Positions 41,534-48,781 of a DNA stretch of 49,676 nt are shown here, one piece after another. Made by a program: the position numbers and the translations under genes. The notes beneath the pieces are model-generated. The model saw nothing but the letters and a program-made list of their open reading frames with translations. It did no database searches and was not told the DNA's origin. Source of the DNA: Pseudomonas sp. RIT623 (lineage in GTDB: Bacteria; Pseudomonadota; Gammaproteobacteria; Pseudomonadales; Pseudomonadaceae); NCBI RefSeq assembly GCF_004519305.1, contig NZ_SOZA01000037.1:1-49676 (forward strand), in the 5' to 3' direction. Each line of letters begins with the position of its first letter. Position 1 is the first letter of the stretch.

Positions 41534-41546
41534 TATGGAACCCATA
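41534..41546. promoter_or_regulatory. LysR-type T-N11-A box between the oxidoreductase and LysR genes
   Basis: TATGG-aac-CCATA is a perfect 5-bp inverted repeat that fits the T-N11-A consensus of LysR-binding sites. It lies 40 bp upstream of the oxidoreductase start and 171 bp upstream of the divergent LysR start, a plausible place for activation of the former. Confidence 0.55.
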
Positions 41547-41610
41547 GGCTGCAGTCGCGCGGCGATTTTGCGCCACACCTTTGCAGATTTTCTTCAGCCA
41601 AGCGCACGTG

Positions 41611-41633
41611 TAGGAGCCAGCCTTGCTGGCGAA
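41611..41633. repeat. Single REP element
   Basis: TAGGAGCCAGCCTTGCTGGCGAA, the GCTGGC-type REP of the same family as the 25.7-kb array. It lies between the LysR-type box and the LysR gene. Confidence 0.7.
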
Positions 41634-41716
41634 GCAGCCGGCGCGGTGGATGCCTTGCCGACGTTAGTGATCATCGGCAAGGCCGGATAACTTGTGGCCC
41701 TTGATGGAGTAGACGA

Positions 41717-42577
41717 ATGAACTGGGATGACGCCCGCATGCTGCTGGCCTTGAGCCGTGAGCAAACCTTGCGCCGCGCCGCGCGGGTGCTACGAGTCGAC
41801 CAGGCCACGGTGGGCCGGCGCGTGGCGGCACTGGAAGCGGACCTGGGTTCGACCCTGTTCCTGCGCACCCCCGCCGGCTACCAGCTGACCGCCATCGGCG
41901 AGGTGGCGGTGGAAATGGCGCAGAAGATGGAGCACGCCGCGCTGGAGCTGGCCCGGCGTACCCGTGGCGCCGACAATGAAGAAGCCGGCGAGGTCCGTAT
42001 CGCCACCACCGATTCGCTGGCCCATGAGTTCGTCATTCCGGCGTTGCGCGAACTGCGCCAGAGCCACCCCGAGGTGCGCGTGGTGCTCAGTGGCGGCTCC
42101 GATATCGTCAACCTGTCGCAACGCGAAACCGACATCGCCATACGCAACCAGCGACCAGACAGCCCCGACCTGGTGCTGCGCAAGCTGGCCAGTTGGCAGA
42201 TGGGGTTGTTCGCCGCAGAGGATTACCTGCAACGCCACGGCCTGCCGCAAGACGGCAGCTTCGCCGGGCATGACCTGGTGGTGTACGAGCCTTACTGGCG
42301 TGGCCAGGCGCAGCCAACCCTGGTGGATGTGCCGATCGGCGAGGGCAGGGTGGTGATGGCGGCCAACGCCAGCATGCTGTTGCGCCGGGCCATTCACGAG
42401 GGGTTGGGGATTGGCGAGATTCCGCTTGAACTGGGCCAGCGTGACGGGCTGCGGCGGGTGTGGCCGCAGCGCACCCGGGCACAGCCTTACGAGGTGTGGA
42501 TGGTCACCCACCAGGACCTGCGCCACACCGCGCGGGTGCGCGCGGTGATCGAGCGGTTGGTGGCGGCCTTTGAGTGA
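41717..42577 (+). CDS. LysR-family transcriptional regulator, divergent from the quinone oxidoreductase
   Basis: A 286-residue LysR-type regulator. The helix-turn-helix is at residues 1-60 (LLALSREQTLRRAARVLRVDQATVGRRVAALEADLG) and the substrate-binding domain follows from about residue 90. The recognition helix DQATVGRRV differs from the common QPAVSRQ, a form seen in a subgroup of LysR proteins near oxidoreductase genes. It is divergent from a QOR-type gene and a T-N11-A box lies between them, which makes that gene the probable target. The effector is unknown. ATG at 41717 follows GATGGAGTAGACGA, so a GGAG site supports the start. Confidence 0.86.
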   Translation: MNWDDARMLLALSREQTLRRAARVLRVDQATVGRRVAALEADLGSTLFLRTPAGYQLTAIGEVAVEMAQKMEHAALELARRTRGADNEEAGEVRIATTDSLAHEFVIPALRELRQSHPEVRVVLSGGSDIVNLSQRETDIAIRNQRPDSPDLVLRKLASWQMGLFAAEDYLQRHGLPQDGSFAGHDLVVYEPYWRGQAQPTLVDVPIGEGRVVMAANASMLLRRAIHEGLGIGEIPLELGQRDGLRRVWPQRTRAQPYEVWMVTHQDLRHTARVRAVIERLVAAFE

Positions 42578-42603
42578 CGATCCGGTGCCAGGCACTGCGT
42601 CGC

Positions 42604-42631
42604 CTGGTTCGCCAGCAAGGCTGGCTCCTAC
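42604..42631. repeat. Single REP element before the hpaI 3' end
   Basis: CTGGTTCGCCAGCAAGGCTGGCTCCTAC, the same element as one half of the 106-bp repeat unit, in the gap between convergent lysR and hpaI. Confidence 0.7.
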
Positions 42632-42682
42632 CGGTATAGTGCATCGCCCCCCCTGTACAGGGCCGGTGGAGTCGCGAAAGGC

Positions 42683-43483
42683 TCAGTACACCGAACTTGC
42701 AACCGTGTTCGGTGTACCGGCCTTGAACTTGCCCAGCAACCCCTGCAAGCCACGCATCAGCACGGTGGTATCCACCCCCACCGCGACGAACGCCGCGCCC
42801 AGCTCGATATAGCGGCGCGCCAGCTGCTCGTCGGCACTGAGGATCCCCGCCGCCTTGCCGGCCTGGCCGATACGCACGATGGCCTGCTCGATGGCCGCCT
42901 GCACCTCGGGATGCCCGGGGTTGCCCCGCTGGCCCATGGCGGCGCTGAGGTCGGCCGGGCCAATGAACACCCCGTCGACGCCGTCCACCGCGCAGATGGC
43001 GTCGAGGTTGGCCAGGCCCTCGCGGTTCTCGATCTGCACCAGCAGGCAGACCTGGTCGTCGGCGTGATCCAGATAATCAGCAACGCTGTTCCAGCGCGAG
43101 GCGCGGGCCAGGGCGCTGCCGACACCGCGTATGCCCGCTGGCGGGTAACGGGTGGCGCGCACCAGCTGGCAGGCCTGCTCGGCGCTCTCGACCATCGGCA
43201 CCAGCAGGGTCTGTGCGCCGATATCCAGCAGTTGCTTGATCAGCGCGGTGTCGCCGATTAGCGGACGTACCACGGCCTGGCCAGGGTAGGGCGCCACTGC
43301 CTGCAACTGGCCGAGCAGGCTGCGCAGGTCGTTGGGCGCGTGCTCGCCGTCGAGCAGCAGCCAGTCGAAACCGGCGTTGGCGGCCAGCTCCGCGCAGTAC
43401 GGGTCGGCCAGGCCCAGCCACAGGCCGATTTGCGCCTGGCCGCTGCGCAGGCGTTGCTTGAAGGTGTTGATGGGCATGTCCAT
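42683..43483 (-). CDS. hpaI: 4-hydroxy-2-oxoheptanedioate aldolase HpaI
   Basis: A 266-residue class II aldolase of the HpaI/HpcH family. It splits 4-hydroxy-2-oxoheptanedioate into pyruvate and succinic semialdehyde, the last step of homoprotocatechuate degradation. Metal-binding residues are in VQIENREG (Glu) and FIGPADLS (Asp), and the LLLDGEHAPND segment is the characteristic substrate loop. It is the last gene of the operon, 9 bp after hpaH. The ATG at 43483 is preceded by AAGGA at 6 nt; the ATG at 43477 is less likely. The final codons lie inside a perfect 11-bp inverted repeat (42686-42717), which is unusual for coding sequence. Confidence 0.94.
   Translation of the reverse strand: MDMPINTFKQRLRSGQAQIGLWLGLADPYCAELAANAGFDWLLLDGEHAPNDLRSLLGQLQAVAPYPGQAVVRPLIGDTALIKQLLDIGAQTLLVPMVESAEQACQLVRATRYPPAGIRGVGSALARASRWNSVADYLDHADDQVCLLVQIENREGLANLDAICAVDGVDGVFIGPADLSAAMGQRGNPGHPEVQAAIEQAIVRIGQAGKAAGILSADEQLARRYIELGAAFVAVGVDTTVLMRGLQGLLGKFKAGTPNTVASSVY
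42686..42717. repeat. Inverted repeat overlapping the 3' end of hpaI
   Basis: gtacaccgaac (42686-42696) and gttcggtgtac (42707-42717) form an 11-bp perfect stem with a 10-base loop. It covers the last 11 codons of hpaI. It may act as an operon-end stabiliser or terminator even though part of it is translated. Confidence 0.6.
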
Positions 43484-43492
43484 GGGTAGTCC

Positions 43493-44296
43493 TTACACGA
43501 AACGGCAGGCAATCGAACCGAGTTGATCGTAATCGACATGGAAGGTGTCGCCGGGGCGAGCTGCCACCGGGCGGGTGAAGGAACCGCCGAGAATCACCTG
43601 GCCGGCTTCCAGGCCGACGTCGTGGGCCGCCAGCTTGTTGGCCAGCCAGGCCACGCCCTTGGCTGGGTGGTTGAGCACGGCGGCAGAGACCCCGGACTCT
43701 TCGATCACGCCGTTGCGATAAAGCACCGCCGGCACCTTGCGCAGGTCGATGGCATCGGGCCGCACCGCGCGACCGCCCATGACCACGCCCGCGTTGGCGG
43801 CATTGTCGGAAATGGTATCGAACACTTTGCGCGTGGCGCCGCTCTGTGGGTCGACCTGCTGGATACGTGCGTCGATGATCTCCAGCGCCGGAATCACCCA
43901 TTCGGTGGCCTCGAGCACATCGAACAGGGTCACGTCCGGGCCTTTCAAGGGCTTGCCGAGGATGAAGGCCAGCTCCACCTCCACCCGCGGCACGATGAAG
44001 CGGGAGAAGGGGATGTCGCTGCCTTCCTCGAACAGCATGTCGTCGAGCAAGGCGCCGTAGTCCGGCTCGGTGATGTTCGAGGAGACCTGCATGGCGCGGG
44101 AGGTCAGGCCAATCTTGTGGCCGACCAGCCGGCGGCCGTCCTTGATCTTCTGCTCGACCCAGGCGCGCTGGATGGCGTAGGCATCCTCGATGCTGATGGC
44201 GGGGTATTCGAGGGAGAACTGGCCGACCTGTTCGCGGGCGCGTTCGGCCTGGTCGAGACGGGCGGCGGCTTGCTGGATGATGTGCGCGTCGAGCAT
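43493..44296 (-). CDS. hpaH: 2-oxo-hepta-3-ene-1,7-dioate hydratase HpaH
   Basis: A 267-residue hydratase of the HpaH/MhpD family in the fumarylacetoacetase-like fold. It adds water to 2-oxo-hept-3-ene-1,7-dioate to give the HpaI substrate. Motifs are RLVGHKIGLTSRAMQ near residue 55, and GALLDDMLFEEG, IVPRVEVELAFILGKPL with metal-binding acidic residues, and NGVIEESGVSAAVLNHPAKGVAWLANKL. It is 7 bp after hpaF and 9 bp before hpaI on the same strand. Confidence 0.93.
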   Translation of the reverse strand: MLDAHIIQQAAARLDQAERAREQVGQFSLEYPAISIEDAYAIQRAWVEQKIKDGRRLVGHKIGLTSRAMQVSSNITEPDYGALLDDMLFEEGSDIPFSRFIVPRVEVELAFILGKPLKGPDVTLFDVLEATEWVIPALEIIDARIQQVDPQSGATRKVFDTISDNAANAGVVMGGRAVRPDAIDLRKVPAVLYRNGVIEESGVSAAVLNHPAKGVAWLANKLAAHDVGLEAGQVILGGSFTRPVAARPGDTFHVDYDQLGSIACRFV

Positions 44297-44303
44297 GGAA
44301 ACC

Positions 44304-44714
44304 TCAAGGCTGACGGTTGAACAAGGGATGCAGGCTGCTGTGCTTGGCGTCGTACACCTGGGCCTGGCTTTCGTCGATCTGCACGGTCACGCCCACCGGG
44401 CGTCGCGCGAGCAAGGGGTCAAGCTGCTGGCGCATTACCGCCAGCAACTGGTCGCCGACCTGGCGGTGCACGCTGGCACTGCGCCCTGCGCCCATGCGCA
44501 GGTTGGCGTAGACGAAACCATAGTCGCCCTGGCCGTCGGCAATCGCCGCATGGGCAGCGGGGTAGGCGAGCACCCGGGTGCCACCGGTGGGGAACACTTG
44601 CCGGCCGGTTTCATCCCGTTGTTCGAGCATGCAGTCGGCGAGGGCGCGGCACAGTGCGGGCATGTCGGCATCGGCTTCGATGTCCGGGCTGTAGAGCAGG
44701 ACCAGATGGGGCAT
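44304..44714 (-). CDS. hpaF: 5-carboxymethyl-2-hydroxymuconate delta-isomerase HpaF
   Basis: A 136-residue tautomerase-superfamily enzyme. After methionine removal Pro1 (MPHLVLLYSPDIE) would be the catalytic base, as in CHMI. It isomerises 5-carboxymethyl-2-hydroxymuconate between dehydrogenation (HpaE) and decarboxylation (HpaG). The segment GDYGFVYANLRMGAGRSASV and the C-terminal SSLHPLF match the family. The ATG at 44714 is chosen: longer upstream readings run into hpaD in another frame and would destroy the essential N-terminal proline. Gaps of 11 bp to hpaD and 7 bp to hpaH. Confidence 0.91.
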   Translation of the reverse strand: MPHLVLLYSPDIEADADMPALCRALADCMLEQRDETGRQVFPTGGTRVLAYPAAHAAIADGQGDYGFVYANLRMGAGRSASVHRQVGDQLLAVMRQQLDPLLARRPVGVTVQIDESQAQVYDAKHSSLHPLFNRQP

Positions 44715-44725
44715 GCAGCGGCTCC

Positions 44726-45649
44726 TTACAGGCGGCTGGTGGAGGCCACGCCAGCCGGGTTCGAGGCCTGGGCGGCAGGGATGGCACTGCCGTCCTGCGC
44801 GGTGACCGGGAAGATCGCGTTGATCTGGCCGGTACCGGACGAGCCGAAGTAGGGCGTCACCACCTCGGCCTTGCCGTCGTAGCGCGACCAGCCCAGGGCA
44901 CCGAGAAGCATCGCGGTGTCGTGCATGAAGCCCTCGCCATGGCCCTTGACCGCGTATTCCGGCAGCATCGCGCAGAAGTCCGCCCAGTCGCCGTCCTGCC
45001 ACATGCGCACCACCCGGTGATCGAGGGTTTCCAGGAACGGGCTCCAGACCTTGGTGGCGAACTCCGGGGCCTGGCCGTTCTGGGCGAAGCGGTGCGACAG
45101 TGAACCGCTGGCCAGGAACGCCACGGTGCCGTCGTAGTGCTGCTCGACCGCGCGGCGCATGGCCCAGCCCAGGCGCGCGCTGTCGTTGAGGTAGTGCGAG
45201 GTGCACAGCGCCGAGACCGAAATCACCTTGAAATGGCGGTCGGCGTTCATGTAGCGCATCGGCACCAGGGTGCCGTACTCCGGGGCCAGGGTGGTGGCGT
45301 CGTGGGCCATGGTCTCCACGCCCAGGCGATTGCACTCTTGCGCGAGCAGGTGGCCCAGTTCCGGGTTGCCGGGGAAACCGTAGTTCATGTTGGCGATGAA
45401 GTGCGGCAGTTCGTTGCTGGTGTAAAGGCCTTCGAACTGCGCCGCGCAGTTGATGTGGTAGTTGGCGTTGACCAGCCAGTGGGTGTCGAACACGACGATG
45501 GTGTCCACGCCCAGTTCCCGGCAGCGTCGGCCGATCTCGTGGTGGCCGTCGATGGCCGCCTGGCGAAAGCCCTGGCGCGGGCCGGGCAGCTCAGACAGGT
45601 ACATCGACGGCACATGGGTGATCTTGGCGGCTAGAGCGAGTTTGCCCAT
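44726..45649 (-). CDS. hpaD: 3,4-dihydroxyphenylacetate 2,3-dioxygenase HpaD
   Basis: A 307-residue class III (LigB-type) extradiol dioxygenase. It opens the ring of homoprotocatechuate, using iron and oxygen, to give 5-carboxymethyl-2-hydroxymuconate semialdehyde. Family features: KITHVPSMYLSELPG near the N-terminus (metal-ligand His13 region), VVFDTHWLVNANYHI, GTLVPMRYMNADRHFKVISVSAL, and GSLSHRF. The start at 45649 (MGKLALAAKITH) follows a GGAG site and matches the family; the longer upstream reading is not translated in homologues. A 14-bp perfect hairpin separates it from hpaE. Confidence 0.94.
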   Translation of the reverse strand: MGKLALAAKITHVPSMYLSELPGPRQGFRQAAIDGHHEIGRRCRELGVDTIVVFDTHWLVNANYHINCAAQFEGLYTSNELPHFIANMNYGFPGNPELGHLLAQECNRLGVETMAHDATTLAPEYGTLVPMRYMNADRHFKVISVSALCTSHYLNDSARLGWAMRRAVEQHYDGTVAFLASGSLSHRFAQNGQAPEFATKVWSPFLETLDHRVVRMWQDGDWADFCAMLPEYAVKGHGEGFMHDTAMLLGALGWSRYDGKAEVVTPYFGSSGTGQINAIFPVTAQDGSAIPAAQASNPAGVASTSRL

Positions 45650-45686
45650 GGGAATCTCCAGTGATTGTTGTTGTGATCCGAGGGTG

Positions 45687-45718
45687 GTGGGGCAAGTCGC
45701 CGCTGCGACTTGCCCCAC
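45687..45718. promoter_or_regulatory. Perfect hairpin between hpaE and hpaD inside the operon
   Basis: Inverted arms gtggggcaagtcgc (45687-45700) and gcgacttgccccac (45705-45718) with a 4-base loop (cgct). It is in the only sizeable intergenic gap of the operon (76 bp). No T-run follows in either direction, so processing or mRNA protection is likelier than full termination. Confidence 0.65.
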
Positions 45719-45725
45719 GATGACG

Positions 45726-47186
45726 TCAGACGCCCCAGCGCGGAATGTGATGGCTACCCATGGATATACACACGTTCTTGATCTCGGCGAAGACCTCGAA
45801 GCTGTATTGCCCGCCTTCGCGGCCAGTGCCCGAGCCCTTGACCCCGCCGAACGGCTGGCGCAGGTCGCGCACGTTCTGGCTGTTGATGAACACCATCCCC
45901 GCCTCGATGCCACGGGCCAGGCGGTGGGCCTTGCCGATGTCCTGGGTCCAGATGTAAGAGGCCAGGCCGTACTCGGTGTTGTTGGCCAGTCGCAGCGCCT
46001 CGGCTTCGTCCTTGAACGGGATCAGGCACACCACCGGGCCGAAGATTTCCTCCTGGGCGATGCGCATCTGGTTGTTCACATCGGCGAACACGGTCGGCTG
46101 GATGAACTGCCCCTTGGCCAGGTGCGCCGGCAAGCCTGCCGGGCGCTCCAGGCCACCGGCCAGCAGGCGCGCGCCTTCTTCCAGGCCAATGCGGATGTAG
46201 CCGGTGACCTTGTCGTAATGCTGCTGGGTGATCATAGAGCCGACCTGGGTCTTCGGGTCGGTCGGGTCGCCGACGATCAGGCGCTTGGCGCGGGCGGCGA
46301 ATTCGGCGACGAACTGCGGGTAGACGCTCTCCTGGATGAAGATCCGGCTGCCGGCGGTGCAGCGCTCGCCGTTGAGCGAAAAGATGGTGAACAGCGCGGC
46401 ATCCAGGGCGCGTTCGAGGTCGGCGTCTTCGAAGACCAGGACCGGCGACTTGCCGCCGAGCTCCATGGAGTACTTTTTCAGGCCTGCGCTGTGCATGATC
46501 TTGCGGCCGGTGGCGGTGCCACCAGTGAAGGAAATGGCCCGCACGTCCGGGTGACGCACCAGGGCATCGCCGGCCGTCGCGCCATAGCCCTGGATCACAT
46601 TGAGCACGCCATTGGGAATGCCGGCCTCGACCGCCAGGCGGCCCAGCTCGTTGGCGGTCAGCGGCGACAGCTCGCTCATCTTCAATACCGCGGTATTACC
46701 CAGGGCCAGGCACGGCGCGGTCTTCCAGGTGGCGGTCATGAACGGCACGTTCCACGGCGACACCAAGGCACACACGCCTACCGGCTGGTATAGGGTGTAG
46801 TTGAGCATCTGGTCGTCCACCGGGTAGCTGTGGCCGTCCATGCGCGTGCACACCTCGGCGAAGAAGTCGAAGTTGTGCGAAGCGCGGGGGATCAAAACGT
46901 TGCGGGTCTGGTGGATCGGCAGGCCGGTGTCCAGGGTTTCCAGTTCGGCCAGCTGTGGCACATTCTGCTCGATCAGCTCGCCCAGGCGCCGCATCAGGCG
47001 AGCGCGCTCCTTGGCCGGGGTATTGGCCCATTTCGGGAAGGCTGCCTTGGCCGCGGCCACGGCCTGGGCGACTTCCTCGGCGCCGCCGCTGGCGACTTCG
47101 CCAATGGCCTCGCCGGTGGCAGGGTTGTAGTTGACGAAGGTGTCGCGGCTTGCGACTTCGCGGCCATCGATCCAGTGCTTGATCAT
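45726..47186 (-). CDS. hpaE: 5-carboxymethyl-2-hydroxymuconate semialdehyde dehydrogenase HpaE
   Basis: A 486-residue NAD-dependent aldehyde dehydrogenase. Catalytic cysteine is C276 (NGERCTAGS), general base E242 (MELGGKSP) and oxyanion asparagine N146 (SPWNVPF). It oxidises the ring-cleavage semialdehyde to 5-carboxymethyl-2-hydroxymuconate. It is placed after hpaG2, overlapping it by 4 bp (ATGA), and before hpaD. Length and neighbours leave little doubt about the assignment. Confidence 0.94.
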   Translation of the reverse strand: MIKHWIDGREVASRDTFVNYNPATGEAIGEVASGGAEEVAQAVAAAKAAFPKWANTPAKERARLMRRLGELIEQNVPQLAELETLDTGLPIHQTRNVLIPRASHNFDFFAEVCTRMDGHSYPVDDQMLNYTLYQPVGVCALVSPWNVPFMTATWKTAPCLALGNTAVLKMSELSPLTANELGRLAVEAGIPNGVLNVIQGYGATAGDALVRHPDVRAISFTGGTATGRKIMHSAGLKKYSMELGGKSPVLVFEDADLERALDAALFTIFSLNGERCTAGSRIFIQESVYPQFVAEFAARAKRLIVGDPTDPKTQVGSMITQQHYDKVTGYIRIGLEEGARLLAGGLERPAGLPAHLAKGQFIQPTVFADVNNQMRIAQEEIFGPVVCLIPFKDEAEALRLANNTEYGLASYIWTQDIGKAHRLARGIEAGMVFINSQNVRDLRQPFGGVKGSGTGREGGQYSFEVFAEIKNVCISMGSHHIPRWGV

Positions 47187-47959
47187 GCTGTTGCCTCTTG
47201 TGCTTTACGGGCGAAGAACTCGGCTTCGCTGACGATACGGTTGACCAGGCGGCCGACGCCTTGCACTTCGACCACCACCTCGTCGCCCGGCACCACGTCG
47301 GCCAGGCCCTCCGGGGTGCCGGTGGCGATCATGTCGCCGGGCTGCAGGGTCATGAAGCTGGAGAAATATTCGATCAGGTAGGGGATGTCGAAGATCATGT
47401 CGGCGGTGGTCCCTTGTTGTTTCAGCTCGCCGTTGATCCAGGTGCGCAATGTGAGGTTCGACGGGTCTGGCACATCGGCGGCATCGACGATCCACGGGCC
47501 GACCGGAGTGCTGGCATCGCGGTTTTTCACCCGCAGGTTGGGCCGGTAGTAGTTTTCCAGGTAGTCGCGGATGGCGTAGTCGTTGCACACCGTGTAGCCA
47601 GCCAGGTAGGCGAGGGCGTCCTCACGCTTGACGTTCCGCGCCGGCTTGCCGATCACCGCCACCAGTTCGCACTCGTAGTGCATGTACTTGATGTTGTCCG
47701 GGCGCCAGGTGATCTGGTTGTGGCCGGTGTAGGTGCCGGGCGACTTGATGAACGCCAGCGGCTCGGTGGGCGGGGTGAAGGCCAGCTCGGCGGCGTGGTC
47801 GGCGTAGTTCAGGCCCAGGGCGAACATGCTGCCGGTGGCAGGTGGCAGCCAGGTCACCTGGTCTTGGTGGACCAGGCGGCCATCGGCCAGGCGCAGGTGG
47901 TCGTTTTCGACCGTGACGGCGTGGACCTGACCGTCGAACTGGATACGGGCATGCTTCAT
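47183..47959 (-). CDS. hpaG2: Homoprotocatechuate pathway decarboxylase/isomerase, HpaG2 subunit
   Basis: A 258-residue fumarylacetoacetate-hydrolase-fold protein, the C-terminal half equivalent of HpaG (bifunctional decarboxylase/isomerase). It acts on 5-oxopent-3-ene-1,2,5-tricarboxylate to give 2-oxo-hept-3-ene-1,7-dioate. Metal-binding region is MHYECELVAVIGKPARNV, with GYTVCNDYAIRDYLENYYRPNLRVKNRD and TGTPEGLADVVPGDEVVVEV downstream. The ATG at 47959 (MKHARIQFDG) overlaps the hpaG1 stop by 4 bp, and its stop overlaps hpaE by 4 bp, so the three are translationally coupled. In enterobacteria both halves are one protein. Confidence 0.92.
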   Translation of the reverse strand: MKHARIQFDGQVHAVTVENDHLRLADGRLVHQDQVTWLPPATGSMFALGLNYADHAAELAFTPPTEPLAFIKSPGTYTGHNQITWRPDNIKYMHYECELVAVIGKPARNVKREDALAYLAGYTVCNDYAIRDYLENYYRPNLRVKNRDASTPVGPWIVDAADVPDPSNLTLRTWINGELKQQGTTADMIFDIPYLIEYFSSFMTLQPGDMIATGTPEGLADVVPGDEVVVEVQGVGRLVNRIVSEAEFFARKAQEATA

Positions 47960-48630
47960 CGGGCGAGTCCTCGTTCGGCGACTATAGGGGTGCTGAGCTG
48001 GCCAAGGCCGTCGATCTCGACCGTCACCTGATCGCCTGGCAACACATCGACGCGGCCTTCCGGGGTGCCAGTGATCAGCACGTCGCCGGCATGCAAGGTC
48101 ATGAACTCGCTGATCTCGGCGATCAGTTGCGCGACGCCGCGCACGCAGTTGGCGGTGTTGTTGTGCTGGCGCAACACGCCGTTGACCCACAGGCGAATAC
48201 CTAGCGCATCAGGATTGGCGACCTGCGCCGCCGGTACCAGTGCTGGCCCCAGCGGGCAGAAGCCATCGCGGCACTTGGCCTTGACCGCCGGGCGGTAGTA
48301 GCTGTCCTCGGGCAGGCTGAACTCGTTGACCAGGGTGTAGCCGGCCACATGTTCCAGGGCCTTGGCCACGCTCACGCGGCTGGCGTCCTTGCCGATCACA
48401 ACGCCCAGGGCGGGACCGGGTTGCAGGCGTTCGACTCCCGAGGGGTAGGTCAAGGCCTGGCCATGCCCGTTACGGGTGTTGGGGGTCTTGATGAACAGCA
48501 CCGGCTTGACCGGCGGTTGCCGGTAGGGCGCTTCATGGAAAGACGCCAGGTGCTGCTGCAGCAGGCCCTGGTAGTTCAGGGCGACGCCGAACAGGCTGCC
48601 GCTGGCGACCTCGTGCAAGGCACGGCTCAT
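47956..48630 (-). CDS. hpaG1: Homoprotocatechuate pathway isomerase/decarboxylase, HpaG1 subunit
   Basis: A 224-residue FAH-fold protein, equivalent to the N-terminal half of HpaG. Key segments are GVALNYQGLLQQHLASFHE, PVLFIKTPNTRNGHG, and TGTPEGRVDVLPGDQVTVEIDGLG; the GVVIGKDASRV metal site is a variant of HpaG2's. It is the first gene of the seven-gene operon. The ATG at 48630 is chosen because CAGGAGAAAAGC precedes it; a longer reading to 48672 begins in the promoter region. The operon promoter should lie in 48631-48781, together with the direct repeats there. Confidence 0.9.
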   Translation of the reverse strand: MSRALHEVASGSLFGVALNYQGLLQQHLASFHEAPYRQPPVKPVLFIKTPNTRNGHGQALTYPSGVERLQPGPALGVVIGKDASRVSVAKALEHVAGYTLVNEFSLPEDSYYRPAVKAKCRDGFCPLGPALVPAAQVANPDALGIRLWVNGVLRQHNNTANCVRGVAQLIAEISEFMTLHAGDVLITGTPEGRVDVLPGDQVTVEIDGLGQLSTPIVAERGLAR

Positions 48631-48682
48631 GCTTTTCTCCTGCGCTCTGCGAAGCATGGGGGTATGCTTCATGGTGTTTTTG

Positions 48683-48716
48683 TTAATGTGTTAACGTTAT
48701 ATTTAATATGTTAACG
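48683..48716. promoter_or_regulatory. Two direct repeats in the hpaG1/hpaA control region
   Basis: TTAATGTGTTAACG (48683-48696) and TTAATATGTTAACG (48703-48716) differ at one base and start 20 bp apart, two helical turns. Each contains the palindrome GTTAAC. They lie 53 bp upstream of hpaG1 and 65 bp upstream of hpaA in the only A/T-rich part of the area. They are candidate binding sites for HpaA or an HpaR-type repressor. Confidence 0.7.
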
Positions 48717-48781
48717 ATCGTCAAGGCATCGACACTGCCAAGGCGGCGATCGCGGGCAGTCCAACCGGCGAGAGAACAATA

